NCBI RefSeq assembly: GCF_009363435.1
Contig: NZ_CP045354.1
Location: forward strand, 1,454,501 to 1,518,500
Source of the DNA: Labrenzia sp. THAF82
Lineage (GTDB): Bacteria > Pseudomonadota > Alphaproteobacteria > Rhizobiales > Stappiaceae
Length of the DNA stretch: 64,000 nt
Direction: 5' to 3'
The position numbers were made by a program, and so were the translations under genes. Below the pieces are notes generated by a model, which was not told where the DNA came from, did no database searches, and worked only from the letters and a program-made list of their open reading frames with translations. Each line of letters opens with the position of its first letter. Within the stretch, counting starts at the first letter, position 1. This document shows positions 8,377-17,867 of the stretch, piece by piece.

Positions 8377-11300
8377 TTATACATTTTGAGGCCTGCGCAG
8401 GTCTAGGGTCAAAGGAAACTCCGGATGTGGGTGCTCTGCTGTTGGCATATATAGACCAGGTGAATGACCATGGGCCTCGAAGCGGGCGAGCCGCCTTGCC
8501 TCGGCCTCGTTGCCATTGACCGGGAACGTCTCGTAGTTGCGCCCGCCAGGGTGCGCGACGTGATAAACACAGCCCCCCAGAGCGCGTCCGCTCCACGTGT
8601 CGAATATGTCGAATGTCAGCGGAGCATCAACCGGATGCACGGGATGCAGAGCCATGGCAGGCTGCCAGGCCTTATACCGAACGCCGGCGACGGAAACGCC
8701 ATTCGTTTCCGTTTTCTGCAATGGCATCATTCGGCGATTGCACGTCACGGTGTAACGGTCCGGGTCACTGGTCGTCAGCTTGACTTGCAGGCGTTCGGTT
8801 GAACTGTCCGTGTATCTGACAGTTCCGCCAATCGCTCCAGTTTCGCCAAGCACGTGCCAGGGTTCCAAGGCTTGGCGCAACTCAAGATGCACACCTTCAA
8901 CCTCGATTTCACCGCAGAAGGGAAAGCGGAATTCGGCTTGCGCCTCGAACCATTCGGGCCGCATCGAAAAACCATGGTGTTCCAAGTCCTTCAGGACTTC
9001 AAGGAAGTCAGTCCAGACATAGTGCGGCAGCATGAAGCGATCATGCAGAGCTGTTCCCCAGCGGGTCAAATTGCCTGACAATGGGTGCTGCCAGAGACGG
9101 GCAATCAGCGCACGCAGAAGCAGCTGTTGTGCAAGGCTCATGCGCGAGTCGGGCGGCATTTCGAAGCCTCGAAATTCCACCAGTCCAAGACGTCCGGTCG
9201 GGCCGTCCGGTGAATAGAGCTTGTCGATGCAAATTTCGGCTCTGTGCGTGTTGCCGGTGACGTCGACAAGAAGGTTTCGCAGCAATCTGTCGACCAGCCA
9301 TGGGAAAGGTGCAGCGCCCTCGTCCGGGCGGTGGATCTGTGACAGGGCCACTTCCAGTTCATACAAGCCGTCGTGACGAGCTTCGTCGACCCGTGGTGCC
9401 TGCGAAGTCGGGCCGATGAAAAGGCCGGAAAACAAATAAGACAGGCTCGGCCGTCTTTGCCAGTGCAGGATCAGGCTGCGCAACAGGTCCGGCCGCCTCA
9501 GGAAAGGGCTGTCCAAAGGCGTTGCGCCCCCGACAACAACGTGATTGCCGCCTCCGGTGCCGGTATGCTTACCGTCGATCATGAACTTTTCAGCGCCAAG
9601 GCGGGACTGGCGCGCGTCCTCATAGACGCCTTCAGTTATGGCGACGCAGTCCTTCCAGCTCGTCGCCGGATGAATATTCACTTCCACGACGCCTGGGTCG
9701 GGGGCAACGCGGATGACATTCATGCGGGGGTCGGTTGGAGGGGGGTAGCCCTCGATGTGAACTGGCAAATTCATATCGGTAGCGGCGGTTTCCGCCGCCG
9801 AGACAAGTTCCAGGTAGTCCTCAAGACGTTCGACCGGTGGCATGAAGACGCAGAGCCTACCGTCGCGCGGCTCTACCGACAGTGCCGTCCGCACGGCGGC
9901 CTCGCCCAACTCGTCATTTGTCAGTTGCTGCTCGCGCCGGTCCTGCTGTGCGCCACCTGCGGTGAAATGTGCAACTCCCTGAGGCCTGTCACCCTGCTTT
10001 CCGACAGGAAAGTCGGGCAAGGGCTCCCGTGGCAATGTCGGGTCCATGATGTTTGTGTAGGGATATTGAGCTGGGGGAACATGAGGCAAGGATTCAAGTG
10101 GAATTCGATACCCGACCGGACTGTCACCCGGAACCAGGAACAGGGCGTCGCGCCTGAGGTTCCAGCGTTCTGAGCGCCACCCCTTACCTGCCGCTTTCGA
10201 TTGCCAGCGTTGTACGGGAAGAACGTAACCGGACGGCGTTGCCAGGCCTCGGTCAAACACGCGTGCGATGCGATGGCGCGCCTCTGCGTCTTCCAGTTCC
10301 GAATTGTCCGGCGTGACATTCACTGGAAGGCCCGCCTCCTTGACGAGCCACACAGCAGGATCCTCAAATGCCGGAACCACATAGTCGGTTTCGAGACCAA
10401 GATTTTCTGCCATGCCATTGAGCAGGGCTTGCGCCTTTTCGGCATCGGCACCGGTTTCCTGACCCTCATCGGCGATCAGATCCGGATCATTCCAGATCGG
10501 CTTCTCGTCGCGTCGCCAGAACAACGAAAACGTCCATCTGGGGAGCGTTTCTCCCGGATACCATTTGCCCTGGCCGTAATGCAGGAACCCGCCCGGTGCG
10601 AAACGTTCCCGCAGGCGGCGGATCAGAACGTCAGCCCGGTCGCGTTTGGCCGGACCGACCGCGTCCGTGTTCCATTCGTCGGATTCAAAATCGTCGATTG
10701 AGACAAATGTAGGTTCGCCGCCCATTGTAAGGCGAACGTCCTCCTGTTTGAGGATACGATCGACATCTTCTCCCAGAGTGTTGAGGGCGTTCCAGGCTTC
10801 GTCTGAAAAGGGTTTTGTAATGCGCGGATGTTCGGCAACCCGTGCGATCTTCATATCAAAGGCAAAGTCGACATTCGCATCGCTAGCCATGCCGACGATT
10901 GGTGCGGCATTCGTGTAGTGCGGCGTTGCAGCGAGCGGGATGTGGCTTTCCCCTGTCAGGAGCCCGGATGTCGGGTCCAGTCCGATCCAGCCGGCACCGG
11001 GGAGGTAGACCTCTGTCCAGGCGTGAAGGTCGGTGAAATCATGGTCCGTTCCCGATGGCCCGTCGAGCGCTTCAAGGTCCGGCTTCAGCTGGATAAGATA
11101 TCCTGAGACAAAGCGCGCGGCGAAGCCAAGGTGGCGCAAGGTTTGAACCAGAAGCCAACTGGAGTCCCGGCAAGAGCCGGTACCCTTATTGAAGGTCTCT
11201 TCAGGTGTCTGCACGCCCGGTTCCATTCGGATGACATATCCGATTTCCTTTGAAACCCGTGCGTTCAGCCCGACGACAAAATCGACCGTGCGTTCTGTTT

Positions 11301-11709
11301 CTCTCGGTATGGAAGCGAGAAAGTCCGTTAGACGCGGACCTGCTGGATCGGCGCGCGTATAGATCAGGAGATCTTCGCGGAGTTCTTCCGGGTAGTCGAA
11401 TGGCCATTCTTCCGCACGTTCTTCAACGAAGAAATCAAACGGATTGTAGACGGTCATGTCCGCGACCAGATCCACTTCGATCTTGAATTCACGAACGGGT
11501 TCGGGAAACACGAAACGGGCAAGCCAGTTGCCGTAGGGATCTTGCTGATGATTGACGAAATGATCGGCAGGGGCAACTTTCAATGAATGTGAAAGTACCC
11601 TGGTGCGGCTGTGAGGAGCAGGCCTTAGGCGAATGATCTGGGGGCTCAACGTGACCGGACGGTCATAGCGGTAGTGCGTAAGGTGATAAATGCTTGCTTT
11701 GATCGACAT
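8377..11709 (-). CDS. Transglutaminase-like / DUF2126 fusion protein
   Basis: At 1110 residues this is the largest protein in the window. Residues 1-290 hold a transglutaminase N-terminal domain and core with Cys in GSCRDSSW, His in LHAWTEVY and Asp in GLDPTSG. The remaining 800 residues are DUF2126, with conserved stretches such as GVVEVNIHP and [12 protein letters not shown]. Comparative work has suggested that DUF2126 is a glutamine-synthetase-fold amidoligase, so one chain may carry both ligase-like and peptidase-like activities; I could not confirm this here. It is the first gene of the operon, 88 bases before the ATP-grasp gene. The length agrees with the family. Confidence 0.88.
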   Translation of the reverse strand: MSIKASIYHLTHYRYDRPVTLSPQIIRLRPAPHSRTRVLSHSLKVAPADHFVNHQQDPYGNWLARFVFPEPVREFKIEVDLVADMTVYNPFDFFVEERAEEWPFDYPEELREDLLIYTRADPAGPRLTDFLASIPRETERTVDFVVGLNARVSKEIGYVIRMEPGVQTPEETFNKGTGSCRDSSWLLVQTLRHLGFAARFVSGYLIQLKPDLEALDGPSGTDHDFTDLHAWTEVYLPGAGWIGLDPTSGLLTGESHIPLAATPHYTNAAPIVGMASDANVDFAFDMKIARVAEHPRITKPFSDEAWNALNTLGEDVDRILKQEDVRLTMGGEPTFVSIDDFESDEWNTDAVGPAKRDRADVLIRRLRERFAPGGFLHYGQGKWYPGETLPRWTFSLFWRRDEKPIWNDPDLIADEGQETGADAEKAQALLNGMAENLGLETDYVVPAFEDPAVWLVKEAGLPVNVTPDNSELEDAEARHRIARVFDRGLATPSGYVLPVQRWQSKAAGKGWRSERWNLRRDALFLVPGDSPVGYRIPLESLPHVPPAQYPYTNIMDPTLPREPLPDFPVGKQGDRPQGVAHFTAGGAQQDRREQQLTNDELGEAAVRTALSVEPRDGRLCVFMPPVERLEDYLELVSAAETAATDMNLPVHIEGYPPPTDPRMNVIRVAPDPGVVEVNIHPATSWKDCVAITEGVYEDARQSRLGAEKFMIDGKHTGTGGGNHVVVGGATPLDSPFLRRPDLLRSLILHWQRRPSLSYLFSGLFIGPTSQAPRVDEARHDGLYELEVALSQIHRPDEGAAPFPWLVDRLLRNLLVDVTGNTHRAEICIDKLYSPDGPTGRLGLVEFRGFEMPPDSRMSLAQQLLLRALIARLWQHPLSGNLTRWGTALHDRFMLPHYVWTDFLEVLKDLEHHGFSMRPEWFEAQAEFRFPFCGEIEVEGVHLELRQALEPWHVLGETGAIGGTVRYTDSSTERLQVKLTTSDPDRYTVTCNRRMMPLQKTETNGVSVAGVRYKAWQPAMALHPVHPVDAPLTFDIFDTWSGRALGGCVYHVAHPGGRNYETFPVNGNEAEARRLARFEAHGHSPGLYMPTAEHPHPEFPLTLDLRRPQNV

Positions 11710-11836
11710 GAACGGACCCTGGTCAGGACGAGCTGGTAAGTCGGGTTAGCGTTTCACAATTCCACGCTCCGTTCCACGTCAAACTGTAGGCAGAAAAAGC
11801 ATCGCTGAGCGGCTCTATGTGTGTGGCTGATCGTGA

Positions 11837-12739
11837 TCAGCTGTCTGAATCAGACGCATTGCCCCGCAGATTGCGCGGGTCGAGCCACAGCGATTTGTCA
11901 TCGAGCGGGGTCAATGGACTGAGGTTTGGATTGGGAATCGAAAAAATCTTCCTGCCTTCCAGCTTTGCCCGCGCAATATCGTCTCCGTGAAAATCCAGAA
12001 AGTGTTTGTCGAAACTGCCGTCAGATATCATTTGCCTCAATCCCGTTTCGATCTGTCTTGCGAGTTCTGGATGTTTGGGACTGACAAAAAAATAGGTCGG
12101 CAGGGGAATGAACAGGCAAAGCGTTTCTTCAATGACCAGATTGGGGTTGGTCTTGCTGAAAACCGTTTGTTCCTGAAATATTTCGTTGAGGCCGCGGCCG
12201 AACGTCGTGAAGCGCCCGAGTTTCAGCATATCGAATAGGGTCTTGTATTCAGGTGCTGTGACGACCTGAAAACCTGCATTCTCCATGACCCGGCGCGTCG
12301 ACCATTGAGCACCAGATCCTGTCGGAAAAGCGAGCAGGTCTTCAAGTGTTTCAACCTGCGAGATCGCTAGCTGATCCCGTTTGTTGATGAGGAACAGTCG
12401 ATGGCCTTGAATTCCCTTCCTTATGGGAATTCTGATTGTCAGAAGGTTCTCTTCCCACCCCGGCTTCGGGGCCTCTGCGACAACATGAATAATTTCACCG
12501 TCGATCAGTTCTGGCAGTAACCTGTCCCTGGAGAGTTCTGTGTCCATTTGTCGAACGCGAGCGGTTTGTCCGGCTTTCTCAAGGGACATTTCCAGGAGAA
12601 TTTGAGCGTAGCGGTATCGCTGATCGTCCTGCCCGTAAGGCTTGATCGTAACAACTTCTGAAGTTCCGGCGAAAGCGATCACGCTGGAAAAAACTATCGC
12701 GATTTTTGCGAGTGCAATTTTCAAATATGCAGATCGCAT
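11837..12739 (-). CDS. Periplasmic substrate-binding-like protein (SBP_bac_3 type)
   Basis: Exported protein of about 300 residues with a signal peptide (roughly residues 1-24, hydrophobic core ALAKIAIVFSSVIAF). The mature part resembles extracellular solute-binding domains of the amino-acid type: a two-lobed pattern with TVEDLL-like helices (VETLEDLLAFP) and a C-terminal helix listing LARQIETGLRQM. No permease or ATPase gene is adjacent, so it may be a stand-alone sensor or orphan binding protein. A second ATG nine bases upstream is possible; the chosen start has AGGA at a better distance. It reads toward the DUF2126 operon 127 bases away, but no functional link can be claimed. Confidence 0.65.
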   Translation of the reverse strand: MRSAYLKIALAKIAIVFSSVIAFAGTSEVVTIKPYGQDDQRYRYAQILLEMSLEKAGQTARVRQMDTELSRDRLLPELIDGEIIHVVAEAPKPGWEENLLTIRIPIRKGIQGHRLFLINKRDQLAISQVETLEDLLAFPTGSGAQWSTRRVMENAGFQVVTAPEYKTLFDMLKLGRFTTFGRGLNEIFQEQTVFSKTNPNLVIEETLCLFIPLPTYFFVSPKHPELARQIETGLRQMISDGSFDKHFLDFHGDDIARAKLEGRKIFSIPNPNLSPLTPLDDKSLWLDPRNLRGNASDSDS

Positions 12740-13308
12740 TGTCGTCATCCTGCGCTTTCAGGCGAAAATTGTCGCTGTATCTTATACCATTGTTCCAGCT
12801 TGACCGAGAGGTACTTCCGGTCTTTCCACGCCTTGGGGTCCTGAAGCAAAAAAGAGTTTTGCTCTGAGCGATATGGTTCTCTCTTCAATTTCTGGCTCTT
12901 TAAGGGGCCCTTTCAAGTCGATACCTGGTCAGGAGTGCGCAAGCGCGAGCTTATAGGGAATGCAGCGACCGATCCGGGTTGGTCGTCTGTTTGTTCGCAA
13001 GCAGAGGTAAGCTTCAGAAAGTGATCTTCTTTAAGGTTTAATATTTCATGCTTGAAATTTATTTTCCGTCTGACTAGGCTTCAGTTGCGTGTCAGCCAAG
13101 GTTTGCGATCAGATGAACCTGGACATGTGGGCTCAAATGCTTCGCGAAAACTGAAAATCGCGTGCAATATGTGGAACATACGCTCCGAAAGGTGCTTTAT
13201 TACAACACGATCGGCCTTGCGAAAAAACACAAGTCTGTTTGAGTGAAGGGCGACAACAACAATAGCCCATCCAGAAATCGGGAACACTGGAACCAACAGG
13301 AGAGACAG
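12740..13308. other. Divergent intergenic region, no gene seen
   Basis: About 570 bases separate the binding-protein gene (minus) from the amino-acid ABC operon (plus). No open frame here has a convincing ribosome-binding site or family resemblance. The region 13030-13065 is AT-rich and contains a perfect ATTTCA-TGCT-TGAAAT inverted repeat at 13043-13058, a possible operator. The promoter of the ABC operon must lie in this stretch, but I cannot place a clear -35/-10 pair. Confidence 0.4.
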
Positions 13309-14445
13309 ATGAAATTCTTTAGCCTTGCGGCGAGTGCCGCGCTGGCACTCGGTGTGGTGTCTGCGCACGCCGAACCTTTAAAAGTCGGCATGATCACCAC
13401 GCTTTCAGGGGGCGGCGCAGGTCTTGGTATTGATGTGCGCGATGGTTTCATGCTGGCGGTCAAGCAAGCCGGCAACGAGAATATCGAAGTCATCATTGAG
13501 GATGACCAGCGCAAACCGGACATCGCGGTACAGCTTGCTGACAAGCTTGTGCAGTCAGAAAAGGTCGACGTCTTGACCGGAATCATCTGGTCCAATCTGG
13601 CAATGGCCGTGGTGCCTGCAGTCACCGCGCAAGGTAAATTCTACCTCTCGCCCAATGCGGGACCATCCGCACTTGCAGGCAAGGGATGCCATCCGAATTA
13701 TTTCAATGTGGCCTGGCAGAATGACAATCTGCATGAAGCTGCCGGTGCTTATGCCAAGGAAGCCGGCTACAAGAAGAGCTTCATTCTTGCGCCGAACTAT
13801 CCGGCGGGCAAAGACGCTTTGACCGGTTACAAGCGCTTTTACGATGGCGAGCTTGCCGGGGAGATCTACACCAAGCTCGGCCAGACCGACTACGCAGCAG
13901 AACTTGCGCAGATACGTGCATCTGATGCTGACAGCGTCTTCTTCTTCCTGCCTGGCGGAATGGGCATCTCCTTCCTCAAGCAATATGCCGACAGCGGTGT
14001 CGACCTGCCTGTCGTCGGACCGGCCTTCTCTTTCGATCAGGGTATTCTGCAGGCCGTTGGCGATGCTGCTTTGGGTGTGAAAAACACCAGCCAATGGAAC
14101 AAGGACATCGACAACGCCACCAACAAGGCTTTTGTCGAGAGCTTCCAGGCCGAATACGGACGGTTGCCTTCGCTCTACGCTTCCCAGGGCTTCGACACGG
14201 CAAATCTGCTGTTGTCGGCAATGGTTTCGGCAGACGTAAACGATGCGGATGCCTTCCGTGCTGCGCTTAAGGCAGCTGACTTCAGTTCGACCCGGGGCGA
14301 CTTCGAGTTCGGGCCGAACCACCATCCAGTGCAGGACATTTTTGTCCGCGAGGTGATCAAGGAAGGCGACGTCTACACCAACAAGATCATTGCAACTGCA
14401 TTGACCGATCGTGCCGATGCATATGCGGCCGAGTGTAAGATGTAA
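13309..14445 (+). CDS. ABC transporter substrate-binding protein (Leu/Ile/Val-BP family)
   Basis: Periplasmic binding protein of 378 residues, type-I fold of the LivK/AmiC family. The signal peptide spans about residues 1-20 (ending AHA). The mature chain starts EPLKVGMITTLSG and includes VEVIIEDDQ-like and VDVLTGIIWSN segments typical of HAAT-family receptors. The start is the ATG preceded by CAGGAGAGA. It leads a five-gene operon encoding a complete importer. Relatives bind branched-chain amino acids, short amides, urea or aromatic acids, so the substrate is left open. A strong hairpin follows the stop codon (14460-14484). Confidence 0.9.
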   Translation: MKFFSLAASAALALGVVSAHAEPLKVGMITTLSGGGAGLGIDVRDGFMLAVKQAGNENIEVIIEDDQRKPDIAVQLADKLVQSEKVDVLTGIIWSNLAMAVVPAVTAQGKFYLSPNAGPSALAGKGCHPNYFNVAWQNDNLHEAAGAYAKEAGYKKSFILAPNYPAGKDALTGYKRFYDGELAGEIYTKLGQTDYAAELAQIRASDADSVFFFLPGGMGISFLKQYADSGVDLPVVGPAFSFDQGILQAVGDAALGVKNTSQWNKDIDNATNKAFVESFQAEYGRLPSLYASQGFDTANLLLSAMVSADVNDADAFRAALKAADFSSTRGDFEFGPNHHPVQDIFVREVIKEGDVYTNKIIATALTDRADAYAAECKM

Positions 14446-14459
14446 CCGAATTCTACTCT

Positions 14460-14484
14460 GGCCGGCGCACTGACTGCGCCGGCC
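14460..14484 (+). other. Intercistronic stem-loop after the binding-protein gene
   Basis: A perfect 10-base inverted repeat (GGCCGGCGCA / TGCGCCGGCC) encloses a five-base loop, CTGAC. It lies between the receptor gene and the first permease gene. No run of T follows, so it probably acts as an mRNA-stabilising or partially attenuating element that keeps receptor levels above permease levels. Confidence 0.75.
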
Positions 14485-14501
14485 GTTTCATCGGGATTTT
14501 C

Positions 14502-15422
14502 ATGTCACTGTTATTGCTCATAGAGCAGGTTCTGAATGGCCTGCAGTTCGGTGTCATGCTGTTTTTGATGGCTGCCGGTCTGACGCTGATCTTCGGTGTG
14601 ATGGGGCTGATCAACCTTGCGCATGGTTCGCTTTATATGATCGGTGCGTTCTGCGCGGCAGCGGTTGCAGGGGCCACAGGTTCCTTCGTGCTGGCGCTGG
14701 TGGCGGCTCTCGCCGGAGCGGCCATTGCCGGGGCACTGGTCGAGATCCTGGTCATCCGGCGACTTTACGGAAAAGACCATCTGGATCAGGTGCTGGCCAC
14801 TTTTGCCCTGATCCTTATTTTTTCGGAAGGAACGCGGTGGCTGTTTGGCTCCTTTCCGCTTTTTCTTGATGTTCCCGATGCCCTGTCCGGCCCGATCACG
14901 CTGCCGGGCGGTATCGAATACCCACTATACCGTCTGACGCTGATTGCCGTCGGGTTGATGGTGGCACTCGGGCTATTCCTGCTGATATCGCGAACGCGCA
15001 TTGGCATTCAGATCCGTGCGGGCGAAAATGACCGCGAAATGATTGCTGCGCTTGGCGTCGATATTGGCCGGCTTTACACCATCGTTTTCGCGCTGGGCGC
15101 GGCGCTGGCCGGATTGGCGGGTGCGCTTGTCGGGGCCATTCAGTCCGTTCAGGTGGGCATGGGCGAACCGGTCCTGATCCTGGCATTCGTCGTCATCGTG
15201 ATCGGCGGGATCGGGTCCATCAAAGGTGCTCTTGTCGGAGCGCTTCTTGTCGGGCTTACGAACACGCTTGGCGGAATTTTTCTGCCTGAAGTGATGAAAC
15301 TGTTCATGGAGCCCTCTGTTGCCACATCTGTCGGTGCCTCGCTGGCGTCCATGGCGATCTACATCCTGATGGCCGCCGTCCTGATCCTGAAACCGACGGG
15401 TCTGTTCGGAGCGCGCGCATGA
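14502..15422 (+). CDS. Branched-chain amino-acid-type ABC permease (LivH family)
   Basis: First inner-membrane permease of the HAAT importer, 306 residues with about eight hydrophobic segments. Family hallmarks are LIEQVLNGLQFGVMLFLMA at the N-terminus, GLINLAHGSLYMIGA, the central RAGENDREMIAALGVD loop that contacts the ATPases, and the late GGIGSIKGALVGAL motif. Its stop overlaps the next start by four bases (ATGA), indicating translational coupling to the LivM-like gene. Confidence 0.9.
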   Translation: MSLLLLIEQVLNGLQFGVMLFLMAAGLTLIFGVMGLINLAHGSLYMIGAFCAAAVAGATGSFVLALVAALAGAAIAGALVEILVIRRLYGKDHLDQVLATFALILIFSEGTRWLFGSFPLFLDVPDALSGPITLPGGIEYPLYRLTLIAVGLMVALGLFLLISRTRIGIQIRAGENDREMIAALGVDIGRLYTIVFALGAALAGLAGALVGAIQSVQVGMGEPVLILAFVVIVIGGIGSIKGALVGALLVGLTNTLGGIFLPEVMKLFMEPSVATSVGASLASMAIYILMAAVLILKPTGLFGARA

Positions 15423-16402
15423 CCCGGGAAAACGGTTTCAATTTGCTGATCATCGCCGGTCTTGTGCTGGTGCCGCTTTGGGCCTTTTTTGCAGATGAGC
15501 CCTTTACCATCACGCTGGCAACACGTGCGGTCATTCTGGCCATGGCGGCAGTCGGGCTTAATATTGCGCTTGGCCTCGGTGGGTTGATCAGCCTCGGGCA
15601 TGCGGTGTTCTTCGGTCTCGGAGGCTACACAATGGGCATTTTAGCCTATCACGCCCAGACCTACACACCATTTATCGAATGGCCCTTCGTAATCGAGGGG
15701 ACGAAGTCCATGCCGGTCATCTGGCTTGTGGCGGTCGTGATGTCCTCTCTTGCGGCTTTCGTGATCGGCCTGTTGTCACTCCGGACATCCGGGGCCTATT
15801 TCATCATGATCACCCTCGCTTTCGGGCAGATGTTCTTTTTCTTCTCGATCAGCTGGAGCGCTTATGGCGGGGAAGATGGTGTCTCGATCTATCTTCGAAA
15901 CGGTTTCCCCGGCCTCAACACGCTGGCACCTATTCAGTTCTATGGACTTTGTTTCGGTCTATTGATGCTGGTGCTTTTGTTCGCGTCGCTCCTCGCGCGC
16001 TCGCCTTTCGGCCTTGCCTTGAACGCTGCGCGTCAATCCGAACAGCGGGTTCAGGCTGTCGGTATGATGCCGTTTCGCTTGCGCCTTGCAGCCTTTGTTA
16101 TCTCCGGTGCGATTACCGGTCTTGCCGGTGCACTTTTTGCGGATCTGAACCGGTTCGTCAGTCCGGCCATGTTCTCCTGGCAGATGTCAGGCGAGATCAT
16201 GATCCTGGTGATCCTTGGTGGTGTCGGCAGGCTTTATGGCCCGGTCGTCGGCGCCATCGTCTATGTTCTGCTTGAGCATGTGCTGGGCGACCTGTCGGAC
16301 TATTGGCATATCTATCTGGGTGTCCTGCTGCTGCTTGTGGTGCTTTTCGTCAAGGGCGGGATCATCGGGGCGGTCAGCGGCCGGAGGGCTGCTCATGGGT
16401 GA
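15419..16402 (+). CDS. Branched-chain amino-acid-type ABC permease (LivM family)
   Basis: Second permease, 327 residues, strongly hydrophobic throughout. Recognisable LivM features are GLNIALGLGGLISLGHAVFFGLGGY, the coupling loop AARQSEQRVQAVGM, and the GGVGRLYGPVVGAIVY motif near the C-terminus. It overlaps the preceding gene by four bases and the following ATPase gene by eight. It should form the heterodimeric channel with the LivH-type protein. Confidence 0.9.
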   Translation: MTRENGFNLLIIAGLVLVPLWAFFADEPFTITLATRAVILAMAAVGLNIALGLGGLISLGHAVFFGLGGYTMGILAYHAQTYTPFIEWPFVIEGTKSMPVIWLVAVVMSSLAAFVIGLLSLRTSGAYFIMITLAFGQMFFFFSISWSAYGGEDGVSIYLRNGFPGLNTLAPIQFYGLCFGLLMLVLLFASLLARSPFGLALNAARQSEQRVQAVGMMPFRLRLAAFVISGAITGLAGALFADLNRFVSPAMFSWQMSGEIMILVILGGVGRLYGPVVGAIVYVLLEHVLGDLSDYWHIYLGVLLLLVVLFVKGGIIGAVSGRRAAHG

Positions 16403-17144
16403 TGTGGTCCTGGAAACCAGAGGGATATGCAAAAATTACGGGGCGCTGGAGGTCAGCAAGAACATTTCCTTGACGCTGCGCAAAGGTGAAGTTCATGCCG
16501 TAATCGGGCCGAATGGTGCCGGCAAATCCACACTTATTCATCAGATCTGCGGAACGGTACAACCAGATTTTGGGAGTATTCATCTTCTCGACGAAGACGT
16601 TACCCAAAAGCCTGTCGACAAACGGGCAAAGGCGGGCCTAGCGCGCACCTTTCAGGTTTCGGCATTGGCGATGGAAGATACCGTTCTGGAAAATGTCGTT
16701 CTTGGATGTGTCGGAGCGAGTGGCAAAGCCTTCCGGCTGTTTCAGCCAGTTCTGACCGACAAGGACCTTTTGGAAACAGCACGAACGGCGTTGGAGCGGG
16801 TCGGTCTTGAGGATGTGGCCGAAAAACGTACTGCCGATCTCAGCCATGGTCAGCGCAGACAACTTGAAGTCGCCATCGCGCTGACACTGGCGCCCAAAGC
16901 TTTTGTCATGGATGAGCCCATGGCAGGTCTGGGTGCGGAAGGGTCGAAACGCATGACCGGTTTTCTTGACACTTTGCGCGCCGAAGCTCCGATCCTGCTC
17001 GTCGAGCATGACATGGATGCTGTGTTTGCGCTGGCCGACCGCATCAGCGTTCTGGTCTATGGCAGCATCATTGCCAGCGGAACCGTTGAGGAAATTCGGT
17101 CAGATCCTGGCGTCCGCGAAGCCTATTTGGGGGACGAGGCATGA
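16395..17144 (+). CDS. Branched-chain amino-acid-type ABC ATPase (LivG family)
   Basis: ATP-binding subunit of 249 residues. Walker A is GPNGAGKST, the signature is LSHGQRR (a common LivG variant of LSGGQ), Walker B is AFVMDEPMAGL, and the H-loop is LVEHDMD. The start is the ATG inside the end of the LivM-type gene; the frame is open further upstream, but that part overlaps coding sequence for transmembrane segments. It overlaps the LivF-type gene by four bases. Confidence 0.92.
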   Translation: MGDVVLETRGICKNYGALEVSKNISLTLRKGEVHAVIGPNGAGKSTLIHQICGTVQPDFGSIHLLDEDVTQKPVDKRAKAGLARTFQVSALAMEDTVLENVVLGCVGASGKAFRLFQPVLTDKDLLETARTALERVGLEDVAEKRTADLSHGQRRQLEVAIALTLAPKAFVMDEPMAGLGAEGSKRMTGFLDTLRAEAPILLVEHDMDAVFALADRISVLVYGSIIASGTVEEIRSDPGVREAYLGDEA

Positions 17145-17830
17145 CATCGGTCCTTTCCCTTGAACAAATAGAAGCTTCCTATGGACCTATCCAAGCATTG
17201 TTCGGTGTCTCGCTGGACGTGAGCGAAGGAGAAGCTGTGGCGCTCATGGGACGAAACGGCATGGGCAAGTCCACTACAGTAAAGACAATCTGCGGAATGT
17301 TGCCGGCGCAGGGTGATATCCGGTTTGCTGGAAACGGTATCAATGGGCTGCCCAGTCACAAGATTGCCCGGCTGGGTATCGGGCTCGTTCCGGAAGGCCG
17401 GAGATGTTTTTCCGGACTGAGTGTTGAGGAAAATCTCGTGGCGGCGAGCCGCAAGGGCGAGTGGGATTTCGCCAAGGTGACGGATCTGTTTCCGAGATTG
17501 GCTGAGCGCCGTCGGCAACAGGCTGCCTCTCTTTCGGGAGGGGAGCAACAGATGCTTGCCATCGGTCGTGCCCTGATGACCAATCCGAGACTGCTTGTCC
17601 TTGACGAGGCAACGGAGGGCCTTGCACCGGTCGTCCGGCAGGAAATCTGGACCGCCATCGAAGCTCTCAAAAACCAGACAGGTGTCTCGATCCTGATCAT
17701 CGACAAGTCGCTCAAGGAATTGGCACGGATTGCGGACCGGGCTGTGATCGTGGAGCGGGGCAAAGACGTCTGGTCCGGTCCGTTCGATGCGCTTGATCGT
17801 GAAGTCGCAGACAGGCATCTGGGCGTTTAA
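17141..17830 (+). CDS. Branched-chain amino-acid-type ABC ATPase (LivF family)
   Basis: Second ATP-binding subunit, 229 residues. Walker A is GRNGMGKST, the typical LivF sequence GLVPEGRRCFSGLSVEEN covers the Q-loop region, the signature is LSGGEQQ, and Walker B is LLVLDEATEGL. The usual H-loop histidine position reads IIDKSLKEL, that is, lysine replaces histidine; this is also seen in some LivF proteins. Last gene of the operon; the SDR gene on the other strand is convergent 37 bases away. Confidence 0.92.
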   Translation: MTSVLSLEQIEASYGPIQALFGVSLDVSEGEAVALMGRNGMGKSTTVKTICGMLPAQGDIRFAGNGINGLPSHKIARLGIGLVPEGRRCFSGLSVEENLVAASRKGEWDFAKVTDLFPRLAERRRQQAASLSGGEQQMLAIGRALMTNPRLLVLDEATEGLAPVVRQEIWTAIEALKNQTGVSILIIDKSLKELARIADRAVIVERGKDVWSGPFDALDREVADRHLGV

Positions 17831-17867
17831 CCAAAGCACCTGGAAAGATGATCATCCAACTGACGCG

